Of a stretch of DNA of 51,266 bases, positions 32,303 through 40,902 are shown in pieces (position 1 is the first letter of the stretch; each line of letters starts with the position of its first letter). A program made the position numbers and the translations under genes. This stretch comes from Actinomycetota bacterium (GTDB taxonomy: Bacteria; Actinomycetota; Thermoleophilia; Solirubrobacterales; 70-9), in the NCBI GenBank assembly GCA_018268415.1, contig JAFDWO010000001.1, positions 1-51,266 on the forward strand. Direction: 5' to 3'. Below the pieces are notes generated by a model that saw only the letters and a program-made list of their open reading frames with translations, had not been told where the DNA came from and ran no database searches.

Positions 32303-33382
32303 ATGGAGCCCCTCAAGGGACTGATCCTCTCCGGCGGCGCCGGCACGCGGCTGCGCCCGATCACGCACACCTCGGCCAAGCAGCTGGTGCCGGTGGCGAA
32401 CAAGCCCGTGCTCTTCTACGGGATCGAGGCGCTGGTCGACGCCGGAGTCACGGAGATCGGGATCATCATCGCGCCGGAGACCGGCGGGGAGATCCGCGAG
32501 GCGGCGGGCGACGGCTCGCAGTTCGGCGCGTCGATCACCTACATCGAACAGGACAGGCCCGCCGGGCTGGCCCATGCGGTGCTGACCGCCGAGGACTTCA
32601 TCGGCACCTCGCCGTTCGTCATGTACCTGGGGGACAACCTGCTGAGCCACGGCCTGCGCGGCCTGGTCTCGACCTTCGCCGAGGACAACCCGGACGCGCT
32701 GATCCTGCTGACGCCGGTCGACGATCCGCAGTCCTTCGGCGTCGCCGAGTTGACTCCGGACGGGGACATCGTCCGCCTGATCGAGAAGCCGAAAGATCCG
32801 CCCTCGAACCTGGCGCTGGTCGGCGTCTACCTGTTCAGCCCGCTGATCTTCGATGCCGCCCGCCGGCTCGAGCCCTCCTGGCGGGGTGAGCTCGAGATCA
32901 CCGAGGCGATCCAGGCGCTGATCGACGATGGCCGCCGGGTCCAGTCGGAGGTGGTGCGCGGTTGGTGGAAGGACACCGGCCGCCTCGCCGACATGCTCGA
33001 GGCCAACCGCCTGGTGCTGGAGGAGATCGAGGAGTCGATCGAGGGCGAGGTCGACGCGGAGTCGCGGGTCGAAGGCCGGGTCGTCATCGCCCCCGGCGCG
33101 CGGATCGTTCGCTCGATCGTCCGCGGCCCGGCGGTGATCGGCCCCGGTGCCACCGTCGAGGACGCCTTCATCGGTCCCTACACCTCGATCGGCGACGAGG
33201 TCGCGGTGCGCCGCTGTGAGGTCGAGCACTCGATCGTCCTCGCCAACTCGGTGGTCGAGGACCTCGGCACCCGCATGGAGGCCAGCCTCCTCGGCCGCAA
33301 CGTGAAACTGACCCGCAGCGAAGGCCTGCCGAAGACCCTGCGCCTGCTGGTCGGCGACAACTCCACTATCGAAATCCTCTGA
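32303..33382 (+). CDS. rmlA: glucose-1-phosphate thymidylyltransferase, long form
   Basis: A 359-residue nucleotidyltransferase making dTDP-glucose from dTTP and glucose 1-phosphate, the entry step to dTDP-rhamnose and to the amino-dideoxyhexose made here. The catalytic LSGGAGTRLRPITHTSAKQL is at residues 9-28; YLGDNLL and LIEKPKDPPSN are the sugar-binding motifs. Residues ~240-359 form a beta-helix extension (VVIAPGARIVRSIVRGPAVI) found in the long RmlA subfamily common in actinobacteria and archaea, not in the short enterobacterial form. It lies 13 bp before the next membrane gene, apart from rmlDBC. Confidence 0.92.
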   Translation: MEPLKGLILSGGAGTRLRPITHTSAKQLVPVANKPVLFYGIEALVDAGVTEIGIIIAPETGGEIREAAGDGSQFGASITYIEQDRPAGLAHAVLTAEDFIGTSPFVMYLGDNLLSHGLRGLVSTFAEDNPDALILLTPVDDPQSFGVAELTPDGDIVRLIEKPKDPPSNLALVGVYLFSPLIFDAARRLEPSWRGELEITEAIQALIDDGRRVQSEVVRGWWKDTGRLADMLEANRLVLEEIEESIEGEVDAESRVEGRVVIAPGARIVRSIVRGPAVIGPGATVEDAFIGPYTSIGDEVAVRRCEVEHSIVLANSVVEDLGTRMEASLLGRNVKLTRSEGLPKTLRLLVGDNSTIEIL

Positions 33383-33395
33383 CGGGACGGTCGGG

Positions 33396-35078
33396 ATGAC
33401 CGGGGCCCTCCCGGGGTGGTTGCGCGCGCGTTGGCACTGGGCGATCCCGGCGGTCGTGATCGTCGGCCTCGCCTACCCGCTGTTGGGGGAGCGCACCTTC
33501 GCCTCCGACTGGGGCAACCACCTTTGGCTGGTCCACGCCCAGGCGGAAAACATCTCCCAGCTCGGCCTGCCGAGCTTCTACCTCCAGTCCGACCTCGGCG
33601 CCTTTTATCCCTACTACGCGTTCTACGGTGGGACGCTCTACTCGGTGCTCGGTTACGGGGCCTGGCTCCTCGGCGCCAACGCCTCGGTCGTGATCGGGTC
33701 GTTCCTCGCCCTGTGCGTCGCCTACCTCGCCTGGACCTGGCTGGCGGTGCAGGCCGGGATCCGCGGCTGGCTGATGCAGATCCCGGGCCTGCTCGTCGTC
33801 ACCGCCCCCTACGCGGTCACCAACAACTTCGGGCGCGGCGGCATCCCGGAGATGATCGGTTGCTCGGTGATCGCCCTGGTCGCCGCGGCGGGGATCTCGA
33901 TCTTCCGCGCCGAACGGCTGAAGCCGGCGCCGGCCGTGGCCTTCGTCGTCAGCATCGTCTTCCTCAGCGGCTCCCACGTGCTGACCACGGCGTGGGGGGT
34001 GACCTTCCTCGCCCTTGTCGGGGCGGTCATGGTGGCGGCCGACCGGCGGGGGGCGCGGCGTCACGCGAAGCGCGGGCTGCGCCTCGTCTGGCTCGCCGCG
34101 CTCGGCTTCGGGATCAACGCCTGGATCCTCCTTCCCGAGCTGCTGCTGCACGGCAAGCTGGCCGAAAACGAACCCGACGCCCTGTCCGGGTTCGAATGGA
34201 CGACCAGCCACCAGCTCTTCAGCCTCTTCCGCGACGGCGCCCACCTGAACCCCAACGTCACCGGCGACGTCAACGCCCAGCTGCCGCTGTTGATGGCCTT
34301 CTGGACGATCGCCTTCGGGCTCTTCTTCTGGCGCGATCTCGGCCCGGTGCGCCGGCGGATCGCGGTCGGCATGGTGGCGCTCACCGCCTTCCTCCTCTTC
34401 CTGATCATGCACCCGAGCTCGATCACGAGCCTGCCGAGCTTCCTCACCTACATCCAGTTCCCCTACCGCCTGATGACCTACGTCGACCTGGCGATGGTCG
34501 GGCTGGCGACGCTGGCGATCGCCGCGATGCAGCGCTCGGGGACGCGCTCGCGGGTGCCCGTGGCCCTGCTCGTGCTCGTCGCCGCGGTCAGCTTCTTCGC
34601 CGCGGTCAAGCAGAACCACGAAGTGCGCTCGTGGTTGCCGGGCGGGCGCGATGCGGCCGTCGCCTCGGCGTTCGCGCCGCCCTCGTCCTGGTATGCCTTC
34701 GTCCAGTTCGGCGATGCCACCGAGCCGCTCGGCGAACCGACCCTGCCCGGTGAAATCCACGTGCCGGTCGAGGAAGGGATCAAGGACAGCTACACCGTCA
34801 CCGTTCCACCCGGGCCGGAAGGCACGATTCTCACCAACGTCGTCACCGGCCCCTACTTCGTCAAGATCACCGGCGCCGAAGCGGTGGCCCGCAACGGCAA
34901 CAGCGACCAGATCGTCCGCCTCCCGGCCTCCGACAAGCCCCGCGAGGTCACCTTCGCCGGCCACTGGGACACCGGGGTCACCGTCGGCATCTGGATCACC
35001 GTCATCTCCCTGGCGATCGCCGCGATCGCCCTGATCTGGGGTCTCGCCCGCCTCGATTGGTCCCGGTTGCGCCGTTGA
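33396..35078 (+). CDS. multi-pass membrane protein, GT-C-like
   Basis: A 560-residue membrane protein. The loop after helix 1 reads TFASDWGNHLWLVHAQ, another acidic GT-C-like loop, and FPYRLMTYVDLAMVG lies before a late helix, as in bacterial 6-pyruvoyl-tetrahydropterin-synthase-related membrane proteins and YfhO-like proteins. Residues ~400-525 form an external beta-rich domain before a final helix (about 526-550) and a short basic cytosolic end. It follows rmlA by 13 bp. GAA predominates for glutamate. Function is not established. Confidence 0.7.
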   Translation: MTGALPGWLRARWHWAIPAVVIVGLAYPLLGERTFASDWGNHLWLVHAQAENISQLGLPSFYLQSDLGAFYPYYAFYGGTLYSVLGYGAWLLGANASVVIGSFLALCVAYLAWTWLAVQAGIRGWLMQIPGLLVVTAPYAVTNNFGRGGIPEMIGCSVIALVAAAGISIFRAERLKPAPAVAFVVSIVFLSGSHVLTTAWGVTFLALVGAVMVAADRRGARRHAKRGLRLVWLAALGFGINAWILLPELLLHGKLAENEPDALSGFEWTTSHQLFSLFRDGAHLNPNVTGDVNAQLPLLMAFWTIAFGLFFWRDLGPVRRRIAVGMVALTAFLLFLIMHPSSITSLPSFLTYIQFPYRLMTYVDLAMVGLATLAIAAMQRSGTRSRVPVALLVLVAAVSFFAAVKQNHEVRSWLPGGRDAAVASAFAPPSSWYAFVQFGDATEPLGEPTLPGEIHVPVEEGIKDSYTVTVPPGPEGTILTNVVTGPYFVKITGAEAVARNGNSDQIVRLPASDKPREVTFAGHWDTGVTVGIWITVISLAIAAIALIWGLARLDWSRLRR

Positions 35079-35107
35079 CAAGGGCCTGACCCACCTCGGC
35101 TGTTCTG

Positions 35108-35284
35108 ATGCTGCTGGTGATGGGTGAGACCATGCGGATGGAGACCGAGCGGCTGGAAGGCGATGTGGAGGATCGCGGATGGGAGCAGATCCATCGCGCC
35201 CGGCCGATGGTCGAGCGACTCGAACGCGCCTTCGACGCGGCGGCGTTCGCCGAGGAGTTGCGCGGCACGGCGAGGGCCCGATGA
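35108..35284 (+). CDS. small protein coupled to nucleotidyltransferase (possible antitoxin)
   Basis: A 58-codon frame whose stop overlaps the ATG of the nucleotidyltransferase (ATGA at 35281-35284). The peptide is acidic and helical, with METERLEGDVEDRGWEQ and VERLERAFDAAAFAEEL. In-frame ATGs at 35108, 35120, 35132 and 35138 are all possible; the one at 35132 has GGTGAG upstream. The tight coupling to an MNT-fold protein suggests a partner, perhaps the antitoxin, but I recognise no antitoxin family. Confidence 0.5.
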   Translation: MLLVMGETMRMETERLEGDVEDRGWEQIHRARPMVERLERAFDAAAFAEELRGTARAR

Positions 35285-35763
35285 CCGAGCGGAGCTTTTC
35301 CCCGCAGGAGATCTTCGCGGCGCTGCATCGCCACGGGGTCGACTACGTCGCGATCGGCGGCATCGCGGTCAACGCGCACGGCTCGCGGCGCCTCACCCTT
35401 GACGTCGACATCATTCCCGAGCCGGAGGTACCCAACTACGCGAGGCTCGCCGCCGCGCTCGACGAGCTCGGTGCTCCCGAGTCCGCTGTTGACTCGAGCT
35501 TCCGCAGCTTCGACCCGCGCGACGGCTTCGATCTCGCTCGCGCGGACATCCTCCAGCTCCCGACCGCTGCCGGGGACCTCGGCGTGTTCAATGGGACGAT
35601 CGGCGCGGCACCGTACGAGGATCTACGCAAGCGGTCGATCGAGGTCGAGGTTCGGGGAACGCCGGTCCGGATCGCCTCGGTCGACGACCTGATCGCGATG
35701 AAGCGCGCTGCCGGGCGTCCCCAGGATCTTCGTGACATCGCCGACCTGACCAGCCTGGACTAG
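35281..35763 (+). CDS. MNT-fold nucleotidyltransferase (AbiEii / type IV toxin-like)
   Basis: A 160-residue protein of the DNA polymerase beta-like nucleotidyltransferase superfamily. The diagnostic GG (residues 26-27) followed by DVD (D41, D43) is present in VAIGGIAVNAHGS and LTLDVDIIPE. A later D-x-R-RSIEVEVRG stretch and VDDLIAMKRAAGRPQDLRDIADL match the C-terminal helix of AbiEii-like and uncharacterised nucleotidyltransferases. Known relatives include toxins that nucleotidylate tRNA or proteins, but many have no known role. It sits at the end of the rmlA/membrane-gene run, an odd place for a defence or toxin gene. Confidence 0.75.
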   Translation: MTERSFSPQEIFAALHRHGVDYVAIGGIAVNAHGSRRLTLDVDIIPEPEVPNYARLAAALDELGAPESAVDSSFRSFDPRDGFDLARADILQLPTAAGDLGVFNGTIGAAPYEDLRKRSIEVEVRGTPVRIASVDDLIAMKRAAGRPQDLRDIADLTSLD

Positions 35764-35853
35764 CGCGCGTCGCGGCGCACCTTTCAGGCGCCCCGCCTGT
35801 TGTGGCCTTGAATGGAGCAGCCCGCTTCCGCCGCCAGGCACCATGAGGGGTCG

Positions 35854-37251
35854 ATGCGTCCCACCTACCTTCGGCGACTGCTGCTCGTGGCGATGCTCAC
35901 GATGGGGCTCGGTCTGTCGACGTCTTCGTCGGCGTCCGCGTTGACCTTCGGGTTGAACTGGGACGGGAACCACGCCTCGCGCGAAGAACTTCTTGATGCG
36001 GTGCAGGCCTCCGGGGCGACCGTGTACCACCAGCCGCTCGAATACAACGGAGAAGGGGGCGACTGGGCGGGCAACGACCAGCTGGTCGAAGAAGCGTGGG
36101 TGCGCGGGGTGACGATCCTGCCGACGCTGCAGAGCGGCGCGCAGTTCCCGCTGCCGGGTGAACCCGAGTGGGCGACCTGGGGCGCCTGGGTGCGGGAAGC
36201 GGTCGAACGGTACGGCGTGAACGGCACGTTCTGGGAAGGGAAGGCGAACCCGACGCCGATCACCGCCTGGGAAGTGTGGAACGAGCCCAACATCGCGGGG
36301 GGCGACCCGCGGCCCGCCGAAGCCCAGAAGTACGGGGCGTTCCTGGGCTACTCCGCCGAACAGATGCAGGCGGCGGCGATGGCGCGGGCGGGGGCACCGA
36401 CCAACGTGCTCTTCGGCTCCGTCAACACCCAGGTGGGCGAGTCCTACGAAGCCTTCATCGGCGGCGCGGCATCGACCGGGGGGCTGTCGCCGAACGTCAC
36501 CGGGGTGGCGATCCATCCCTACTCGTTCGCGGGCGGGGCGGCTGGCATGGCGGCGGAGGTGAGCGGCGTGCGCGCCTACCTCGACACCCTGCCGGAAGGG
36601 AGCGGCAAGTCGCTCTGGATCACCGAGATCGGTTGGCCGACGCACGGTGCGGTGCCCGCCGGGGAGACCGTCGACCCGGAGGCGGCGGCGGCGCTCCTCA
36701 CCGAATCCTTCGCCTGGATCAAGGCGAACGCCGGGCCCGACAACATCCAGCTGGCCGCCTGGTACAACCTGCGCGACTTCGGCGGCTCGACCTGGGACGG
36801 GTACGCCGGGCTGCAGGCCGAAGACGGCACCTACCAGCCGGCCTGGTACGCGTTTCAGGAACAGACCGGCGCCGAACGCTCGGGTGACCGGTGGGCTGCC
36901 TTCCAGGCCGACACGGGCACGCTCTGGACCTACTCGACCGCGACCGGCTACCACGACACCGGCCTGACGATGTTGCCCGGGTCGAGCCCGACCATCGCCG
37001 CGCAGCGCGGCGGCGGCGCCCTGGTTGCCTTCCCGACCGCCACCGGCGAAACCGTCACCTACTCGACCAAGGCCGCCACCCTCGTCCCGGGGCCCACGGT
37101 GCAGCCGGAAACCCCCAACGAGAACTTCCTCGCCGCCGCCTTCAAGGCGTACATCAGCGCCCTCTGGCCGACCTCGGTCGCCGGCGGCGCGTTCGGCACG
37201 ACTGCCCATCTCGCCCCCGGTACCACGCCGAGCGTTGCCACCGTGCCTTAG
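35854..37251 (+). CDS. secreted glycoside hydrolase-like protein with lectin-like C-terminus
   Basis: A 465-residue exported protein. Residues 1-29 are a signal peptide ending SASA before LTFGLNW. The (beta/alpha)8 clan GH-A fold follows, with the acid/base glutamate E144 in VWNEPN and the probable nucleophile E258 in ITEIGW; HPYSF lies between. Residues ~350-420 hold a DTGTLWTYSTATGYHDTG and LPGSSPTIAA repeat of the kind seen in actinobacterial sugar-binding modules. The ATG at 35854 has GAGGGG eight bases upstream; an in-frame ATG at 35812 would spoil the signal peptide. It may trim or remodel the surface glycan. It is a paralogue of 49680-50828. Confidence 0.82.
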   Translation: MRPTYLRRLLLVAMLTMGLGLSTSSSASALTFGLNWDGNHASREELLDAVQASGATVYHQPLEYNGEGGDWAGNDQLVEEAWVRGVTILPTLQSGAQFPLPGEPEWATWGAWVREAVERYGVNGTFWEGKANPTPITAWEVWNEPNIAGGDPRPAEAQKYGAFLGYSAEQMQAAAMARAGAPTNVLFGSVNTQVGESYEAFIGGAASTGGLSPNVTGVAIHPYSFAGGAAGMAAEVSGVRAYLDTLPEGSGKSLWITEIGWPTHGAVPAGETVDPEAAAALLTESFAWIKANAGPDNIQLAAWYNLRDFGGSTWDGYAGLQAEDGTYQPAWYAFQEQTGAERSGDRWAAFQADTGTLWTYSTATGYHDTGLTMLPGSSPTIAAQRGGGALVAFPTATGETVTYSTKAATLVPGPTVQPETPNENFLAAAFKAYISALWPTSVAGGAFGTTAHLAPGTTPSVATVP

Positions 37252-37311
37252 GGCGGGCCGATTCGGCGGCGCGAGAGACGCACGCTTCCGTGACGGGATC
37301 CCAGGGCCGGG

Positions 37312-37357
37312 CGCTCGCTGAGTTGAGGGCGCCCTGGCGCCCTCAACTCAGCGAGCG
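37312..37357 (+). terminator. 22-bp perfect hairpin after glycosidase-like gene
   Basis: CGCTCGCTGAGTTGAGGGCG plus CC (37312-37333) is perfectly repeated in inverse at 37336-37357, leaving two central bases. It begins about 60 bp beyond the stop at 37251. There is no U-tract. It could act as a terminator or as a structured DNA site. Confidence 0.5.
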
Positions 37358-37491
37358 AGGGATCCGGCGTACACGCGTGCCCTTTCCGGCCGGCCCCGGG
37401 CCCTCACGCCTTCGTCCCGACACACGGTCCTCTCAGTGACTCCCCGACCCGCCGAGGCGCCGTCCGACGTCCTAGCCCGCGCCTCGCCGGC

Positions 37492-37559
37492 CTTCCGTCA
37501 CACCCCCGTGTTGATGGGCCGAAAACTCCACCATGTCTGGAGTTTTCGGCCCATCAACA
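37492..37559 (+). repeat. dispersed palindromic element, copy 2
   Basis: The CTTCCGTCACAC flank (37492-37503) is followed by arms 37509-37530 and 37538-37559 around a seven-base loop. The outer stem equals copy 1, but the tip reads CTCCA/TGGAG instead of CTCAA/TTGAG, a base change with its compensating partner. Confidence 0.9.
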
Positions 37560-37801
37560 TCCGGCGGCCGGGCGGCGCGACTTTCGGGGCAATAGCCTGT
37601 TCTGGCCTTGGTGCCTTTCCGAAACCCTCGCGCGCGCCTGGCGGCCCCGGACACACTTCGCGGGGCGGTCGTCGGTCGGCCCAATGGCGCTGCCATGCGG
37701 CCATCCTGCGTCCTGGCCCGGCTCAGTCCGGCGCTCGCCAGTCGCACACGCCGGATTTCGGATAGACACTCGGAGATGACGATGAGAGCGGGGATGGGCC
37801 G

Positions 37802-38647
37802 ATGAAGGTTCTGGTCGTGGGCGCCGCGGGGCAGCTCGGGCGCGACATGGTGCTCGCCGCGGGGAACGCGGGGCACGACGTGGTCGGCTTCGGGCGGGCC
37901 GAGATGGACGTCACCGACGCCGAGATGGTGCACCGCCGGCTCGACCTCGAGCGCCCCGACATGGTCGTCAACTGCAGTGCCTGGACCGACGTCGACGGGG
38001 CCGAGACCGCCGAGGAGGCCGCCTTCGCGGTGAACGGCTCCGGGGCCGGGAACGTCGCCGCGGGCGCCCGCGAGGTCGACGCCGCGGTCGTCTTCGTCTC
38101 CACCGATTACGTCTTCGACGGCCAGAAGGGCTCGCCCTACGTCGAGTCCGACCAGCCCGCGCCACAATCGGCCTACGGCCGCACCAAGCTCGCCGGCGAG
38201 GAGGCCACGGCCGCCGCCAACAAGCGCCACTTCATCGTCCGCTCGGCCGGGCTCTTCGGCACGGGCGGCGGCAACTTCGTCGACACGATGCTGCGCCTCG
38301 CCGAATCGACCAACGAGGTGTTGGTGGTGCGCGACCAGGTGACGTCGCCGACGTACACCTGGCACCTCGCCTACGGCCTGACGCGGCTGATCGAGGGAAT
38401 CGAGTACGGCATCCACCACATGGCCGCCGCGGGCAGCTGCTCCTGGTACGAATTCGCGCGCGAGATCTTCGAGCAGGCGAAGACCGAAACCAAAGTGCTC
38501 TCCGGCACCACCGAGATGCTCGGCCGGCCCGCGCCCCGCCCCGCCTTCTCCGCCCTGCAGAGCCAGCGCGAGCACGCGATCCGGCTGCCGTCCTGGCACG
38601 ATGGCCTGGCCGGGTACCTCGCCCAGCGCGAGTCCGAGACGAACTAA
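37802..38647 (+). CDS. rmlD: dTDP-4-dehydrorhamnose reductase
   Basis: A 281-residue SDR that performs the last step of dTDP-L-rhamnose synthesis, reducing dTDP-4-keto-rhamnose with NAD(P)H. The nucleotide motif is GAAGQLGRD (7-15), the active-site segment VSTDYVFDG (99-107) and the YxxxK pair YGRTK (125-129), with the RSAGLFG and VRDQVTSPTY motifs specific to RmlD. It is first of a compact rmlD-rmlB-rmlC operon. This order separates it from rmlA, which lies about 4.4 kb upstream. Confidence 0.93.
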   Translation: MKVLVVGAAGQLGRDMVLAAGNAGHDVVGFGRAEMDVTDAEMVHRRLDLERPDMVVNCSAWTDVDGAETAEEAAFAVNGSGAGNVAAGAREVDAAVVFVSTDYVFDGQKGSPYVESDQPAPQSAYGRTKLAGEEATAAANKRHFIVRSAGLFGTGGGNFVDTMLRLAESTNEVLVVRDQVTSPTYTWHLAYGLTRLIEGIEYGIHHMAAAGSCSWYEFAREIFEQAKTETKVLSGTTEMLGRPAPRPAFSALQSQREHAIRLPSWHDGLAGYLAQRESETN

Positions 38648-38665
38648 GCGACGGAGGAACACACC

Positions 38666-39649
38666 ATGAAGCTCCTGGTCACCGGCGCCGCCGGATTCAT
38701 CGGCTCCACCTACGTCCGCATCGCCGGACAGGAGCACGACATCGTCGTCCTCGACAAGCTGACCTATGCCGGGCGGCCCGAGAACCTGCCCGCGGGTACG
38801 CCGCTGATCGAGGGCGCGATCGAGGACCCGGCGATCGTCCGCGAAGCGATGGAGGGCGTCGACGCGGTGGTCAACTTCGCCGCCGAGTCCCACGTCGACC
38901 GCTCGATCGACGACCAGGACGCCTTCGCCCGCACCCACGTGATCGGCACCGGCACGCTGCTCGACGCGGTGCGCGAGCTCGGCATCGAACGCTACGTCCA
39001 GGTCTCCACCGACGAGGTCTACGGCTCGATCGACTCCGGCTCCTTCACCGAGACGTCCCCGCTCGACCCCTCCTCGCCCTACTCGGCGACCAAGGCGGCG
39101 GGCGACCTGCTGGTCAGCGCCCACGTCCACACCTACAACCTCGATGCCTCGATCGTCCGCGGCTCCAACAACTACGGCCCGCGCCAGTACCCGGAGAAGC
39201 TGATCCCGCTGATGGTGCTGAACGCGCTCCACGGTGATTCGCTCCCCGTCTACGGCGATGGCAGGCAGGTCCGCAACTGGCTCTATGTCGAGGACTTCTG
39301 CCGCGGCATCCACACCGTCCTCGCCAAGGGCAAGGCGGGCGAGGCCTACAACGTCGGCGGCCCCGACGAGTGCGAGAACATCGAGGTCGTCCGGCGCGTG
39401 ATCTCTCTGGTCGACGGCGACGAGTCGTTGATCGAGTACGTCCAGGACCGCCCCGGCCACGACCGCCGTTACTCCCTCTCCTCCGAGAAGCTGAAGCGCG
39501 AGCTCGGCTGGGAGGCCCAGGTCCACTTCGACGAGGGCATCGAGAAGACCGTCACCTGGTACCGCGAGAACGAGGACTGGTGGGGGGCGATCCGCTCCGG
39601 CGAGTACCGCGAGTACTACGAACGCCAGTACGGGAAGGCGCTGGGATAG
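38666..39649 (+). CDS. rmlB: dTDP-glucose 4,6-dehydratase
   Basis: A 327-residue extended SDR converting dTDP-glucose to dTDP-4-keto-6-deoxyglucose, the shared precursor of rhamnose and the amino-dideoxyhexose. TGAAGFIGS is at residues 6-14, FAAESHVDRSI at 71-81, the catalytic STDEVYGS at 114-121 and YSATKAAGD at 139-147; NNYGPRQYPEKLIP is characteristic of RmlB. The ATG has a clear GGAGG ribosome site (38653-38657). Its stop overlaps the GTG of rmlC by one base. Confidence 0.95.
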   Translation: MKLLVTGAAGFIGSTYVRIAGQEHDIVVLDKLTYAGRPENLPAGTPLIEGAIEDPAIVREAMEGVDAVVNFAAESHVDRSIDDQDAFARTHVIGTGTLLDAVRELGIERYVQVSTDEVYGSIDSGSFTETSPLDPSSPYSATKAAGDLLVSAHVHTYNLDASIVRGSNNYGPRQYPEKLIPLMVLNALHGDSLPVYGDGRQVRNWLYVEDFCRGIHTVLAKGKAGEAYNVGGPDECENIEVVRRVISLVDGDESLIEYVQDRPGHDRRYSLSSEKLKRELGWEAQVHFDEGIEKTVTWYRENEDWWGAIRSGEYREYYERQYGKALG

Positions 39650-40197
39650 TGGCGCAAGCACTGCCCACGAAGCTCGACGGCGTCGTGCTGATCGAGCCGG
39701 TGGTCCATGGCGACGCGCGCGGCTTCATGCTCGAGTCCTACGCCCGTCAGGAGTGGGCCGATCTCGGCGTCGACGTGGAGTTCGTCCAGCACAACCACTC
39801 GCGCTCCTCGAAGGGCACCCTGCGGGGCATCCACTTCCAGACCGCGCCGGGGCAGGCGAAGCTGGTGCGGTGCGCGCGCGGGGCGATCGTCGACGTGGCG
39901 GTCGATCTGCGCAGGGGCTCGCCGACCTACGGCCAGTGGGAGGCGCACGTCCTGGACGACGAGAAGCACCGCCAGCTGTTCGTCCCGGTCGGCTTCGGCC
40001 ACGGCTTCGCGGTGTTGAGCGAGGTGGCCGACGTCGCTTATCAGGTGTCCTCGCTGTACGACCCCGAGACCGAGGGCGGGATCGCCTGGGATGACCCCGA
40101 CGTCGGTGTCGACTGGCAGGTCGGTGACCCGCTGCTCTCCGAGCGGGACAAGAAGGCGCCGCGCCTCGCCGAGATCGCCGACTCGCTTACCTGGTGA
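39649..40197 (+). CDS. rmlC: dTDP-4-dehydrorhamnose 3,5-epimerase
   Basis: A 182-residue cupin epimerase converting dTDP-4-keto-6-deoxyglucose to dTDP-4-keto-L-rhamnose. Conserved features are the GDARGFMLE strand, QHNHSRSSKGTLRGIHFQ with the catalytic histidine H62, VDLRRGSPTYGQW, and VPVGFGHGFAVLSE, followed by the active-site tyrosine Y131. The GTG start at 39649 shares its G with the end of the rmlB stop (TAGTG). The frame is open far upstream through rmlB but only this part is the gene. Confidence 0.93.
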   Translation: MAQALPTKLDGVVLIEPVVHGDARGFMLESYARQEWADLGVDVEFVQHNHSRSSKGTLRGIHFQTAPGQAKLVRCARGAIVDVAVDLRRGSPTYGQWEAHVLDDEKHRQLFVPVGFGHGFAVLSEVADVAYQVSSLYDPETEGGIAWDDPDVGVDWQVGDPLLSERDKKAPRLAEIADSLTW

Positions 40198-40235
40198 CGT
40201 AGCGGCCGCCGGGGTGGCGCAGCTGGACCGGTTGC

Positions 40236-40259
40236 TAAAGTGGAGTGGTCCTCCGCTTT
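40236..40259 (+). promoter_or_regulatory. candidate TetR operator overlapping a -10 box
   Basis: AAAGTGGAG (40237-40245) and CTCCGCTTT (40251-40259) form an inverted repeat with one mismatch and a five-base spacer. A TAAAGT box (40236-40241) overlaps it, 36 bases before the regulator's ATG. This arrangement suits autorepression. Confidence 0.4.
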
Positions 40260-40277
40260 GCCTGGGAAGAATTGGAG

Positions 40278-40868
40278 ATGGCTGCGACCCCCGACACGAC
40301 GACCGACCTGGCTGCGTTGGCGGCCCGGCCGAAGCGTGCCGACGCGCGGCGCAACTACGACAAGCTGGTCGCCGCCGCTCGCGAGGCCTTCGCCGAGGAG
40401 GGCTCCGACGCGACGCTGGAGGAGATCGCCAAGCGCGCCGGAGTGGGGATCGGCACCCTCTACCGCCACTTTCCCAGGCGCGAGGACCTGCTCGAGGCGA
40501 CCTATCTCGGCGGCGTCGAAGGGATCTGCGCGGCGGCCGCCAAGTACGAGGACCTGCCGCCGTGGGAGGCGCTGACCGGCTGGCTCGGCGAGTTCGTCGC
40601 CTTCGCCGCGACCAAGCGCGCCCTGGCCGAGGAGCTGTTCTCCCGCCTCGACCGTGATTCCCCCGTCTTCAAGGGCTGCGCCGGGGCAATCTACGGCGCC
40701 GGGGAGCCGCTCCTGCAGCGCGCCCAGGCAGCGGGCGAGGTGCGTGGTGACGTCGACATCTCGGACGTCACGAAAATGATCAGCGGCATCGCCGGCCTGC
40801 GCCGCACCGAGCCCGAGCAGATCGAACGCCTCGTCGGCATCGCGCTCGACGGCCTGCGCCCCGCCTGA
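40278..40868 (+). CDS. TetR-family transcriptional regulator
   Basis: A 196-residue dimeric repressor. The N-terminal helix-turn-helix spans residues 45-66 (ATLEEIAKRAGVGIGTLYRHF) split by the usual turn, and the C-terminal ~120 residues should form the ligand and dimer domain; no ligand can be guessed. The ATG at 40278 follows GAAGAATTGGAG, a fair ribosome site. The upstream inverted repeat suggests autoregulation. It may also act on the membrane-gene operon starting 34 bp downstream, but no second copy of the operator is visible there. Confidence 0.87.
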   Translation: MAATPDTTTDLAALAARPKRADARRNYDKLVAAAREAFAEEGSDATLEEIAKRAGVGIGTLYRHFPRREDLLEATYLGGVEGICAAAAKYEDLPPWEALTGWLGEFVAFAATKRALAEELFSRLDRDSPVFKGCAGAIYGAGEPLLQRAQAAGEVRGDVDISDVTKMISGIAGLRRTEPEQIERLVGIALDGLRPA

Positions 40869-40888
40869 GCCATCGCGGTCGGCGTCGG

Positions 40889-40894
40889 TAGCCT
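40889..40894 (+). promoter_or_regulatory. -10 box TAGCCT, leaderless start at 40903
   Basis: TAGCCT ends eight bases before the ATG at 40903 with no ribosome site between. Confidence 0.42.
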
Positions 40895-40902
40895 GCGGCC
40901 GC

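Larger units (their letters stand above)
37252..37801. other. 550-bp intergenic region with two strong palindromes
   Basis: No gene is seen between the glycosidase-like gene and rmlD. The stretch holds a 22-bp hairpin (37312-37357) and palindrome copy 2 (37492-37559). The segment before rmlD (37740-37801) should carry its promoter, but no convincing box is evident. Confidence 0.6.
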
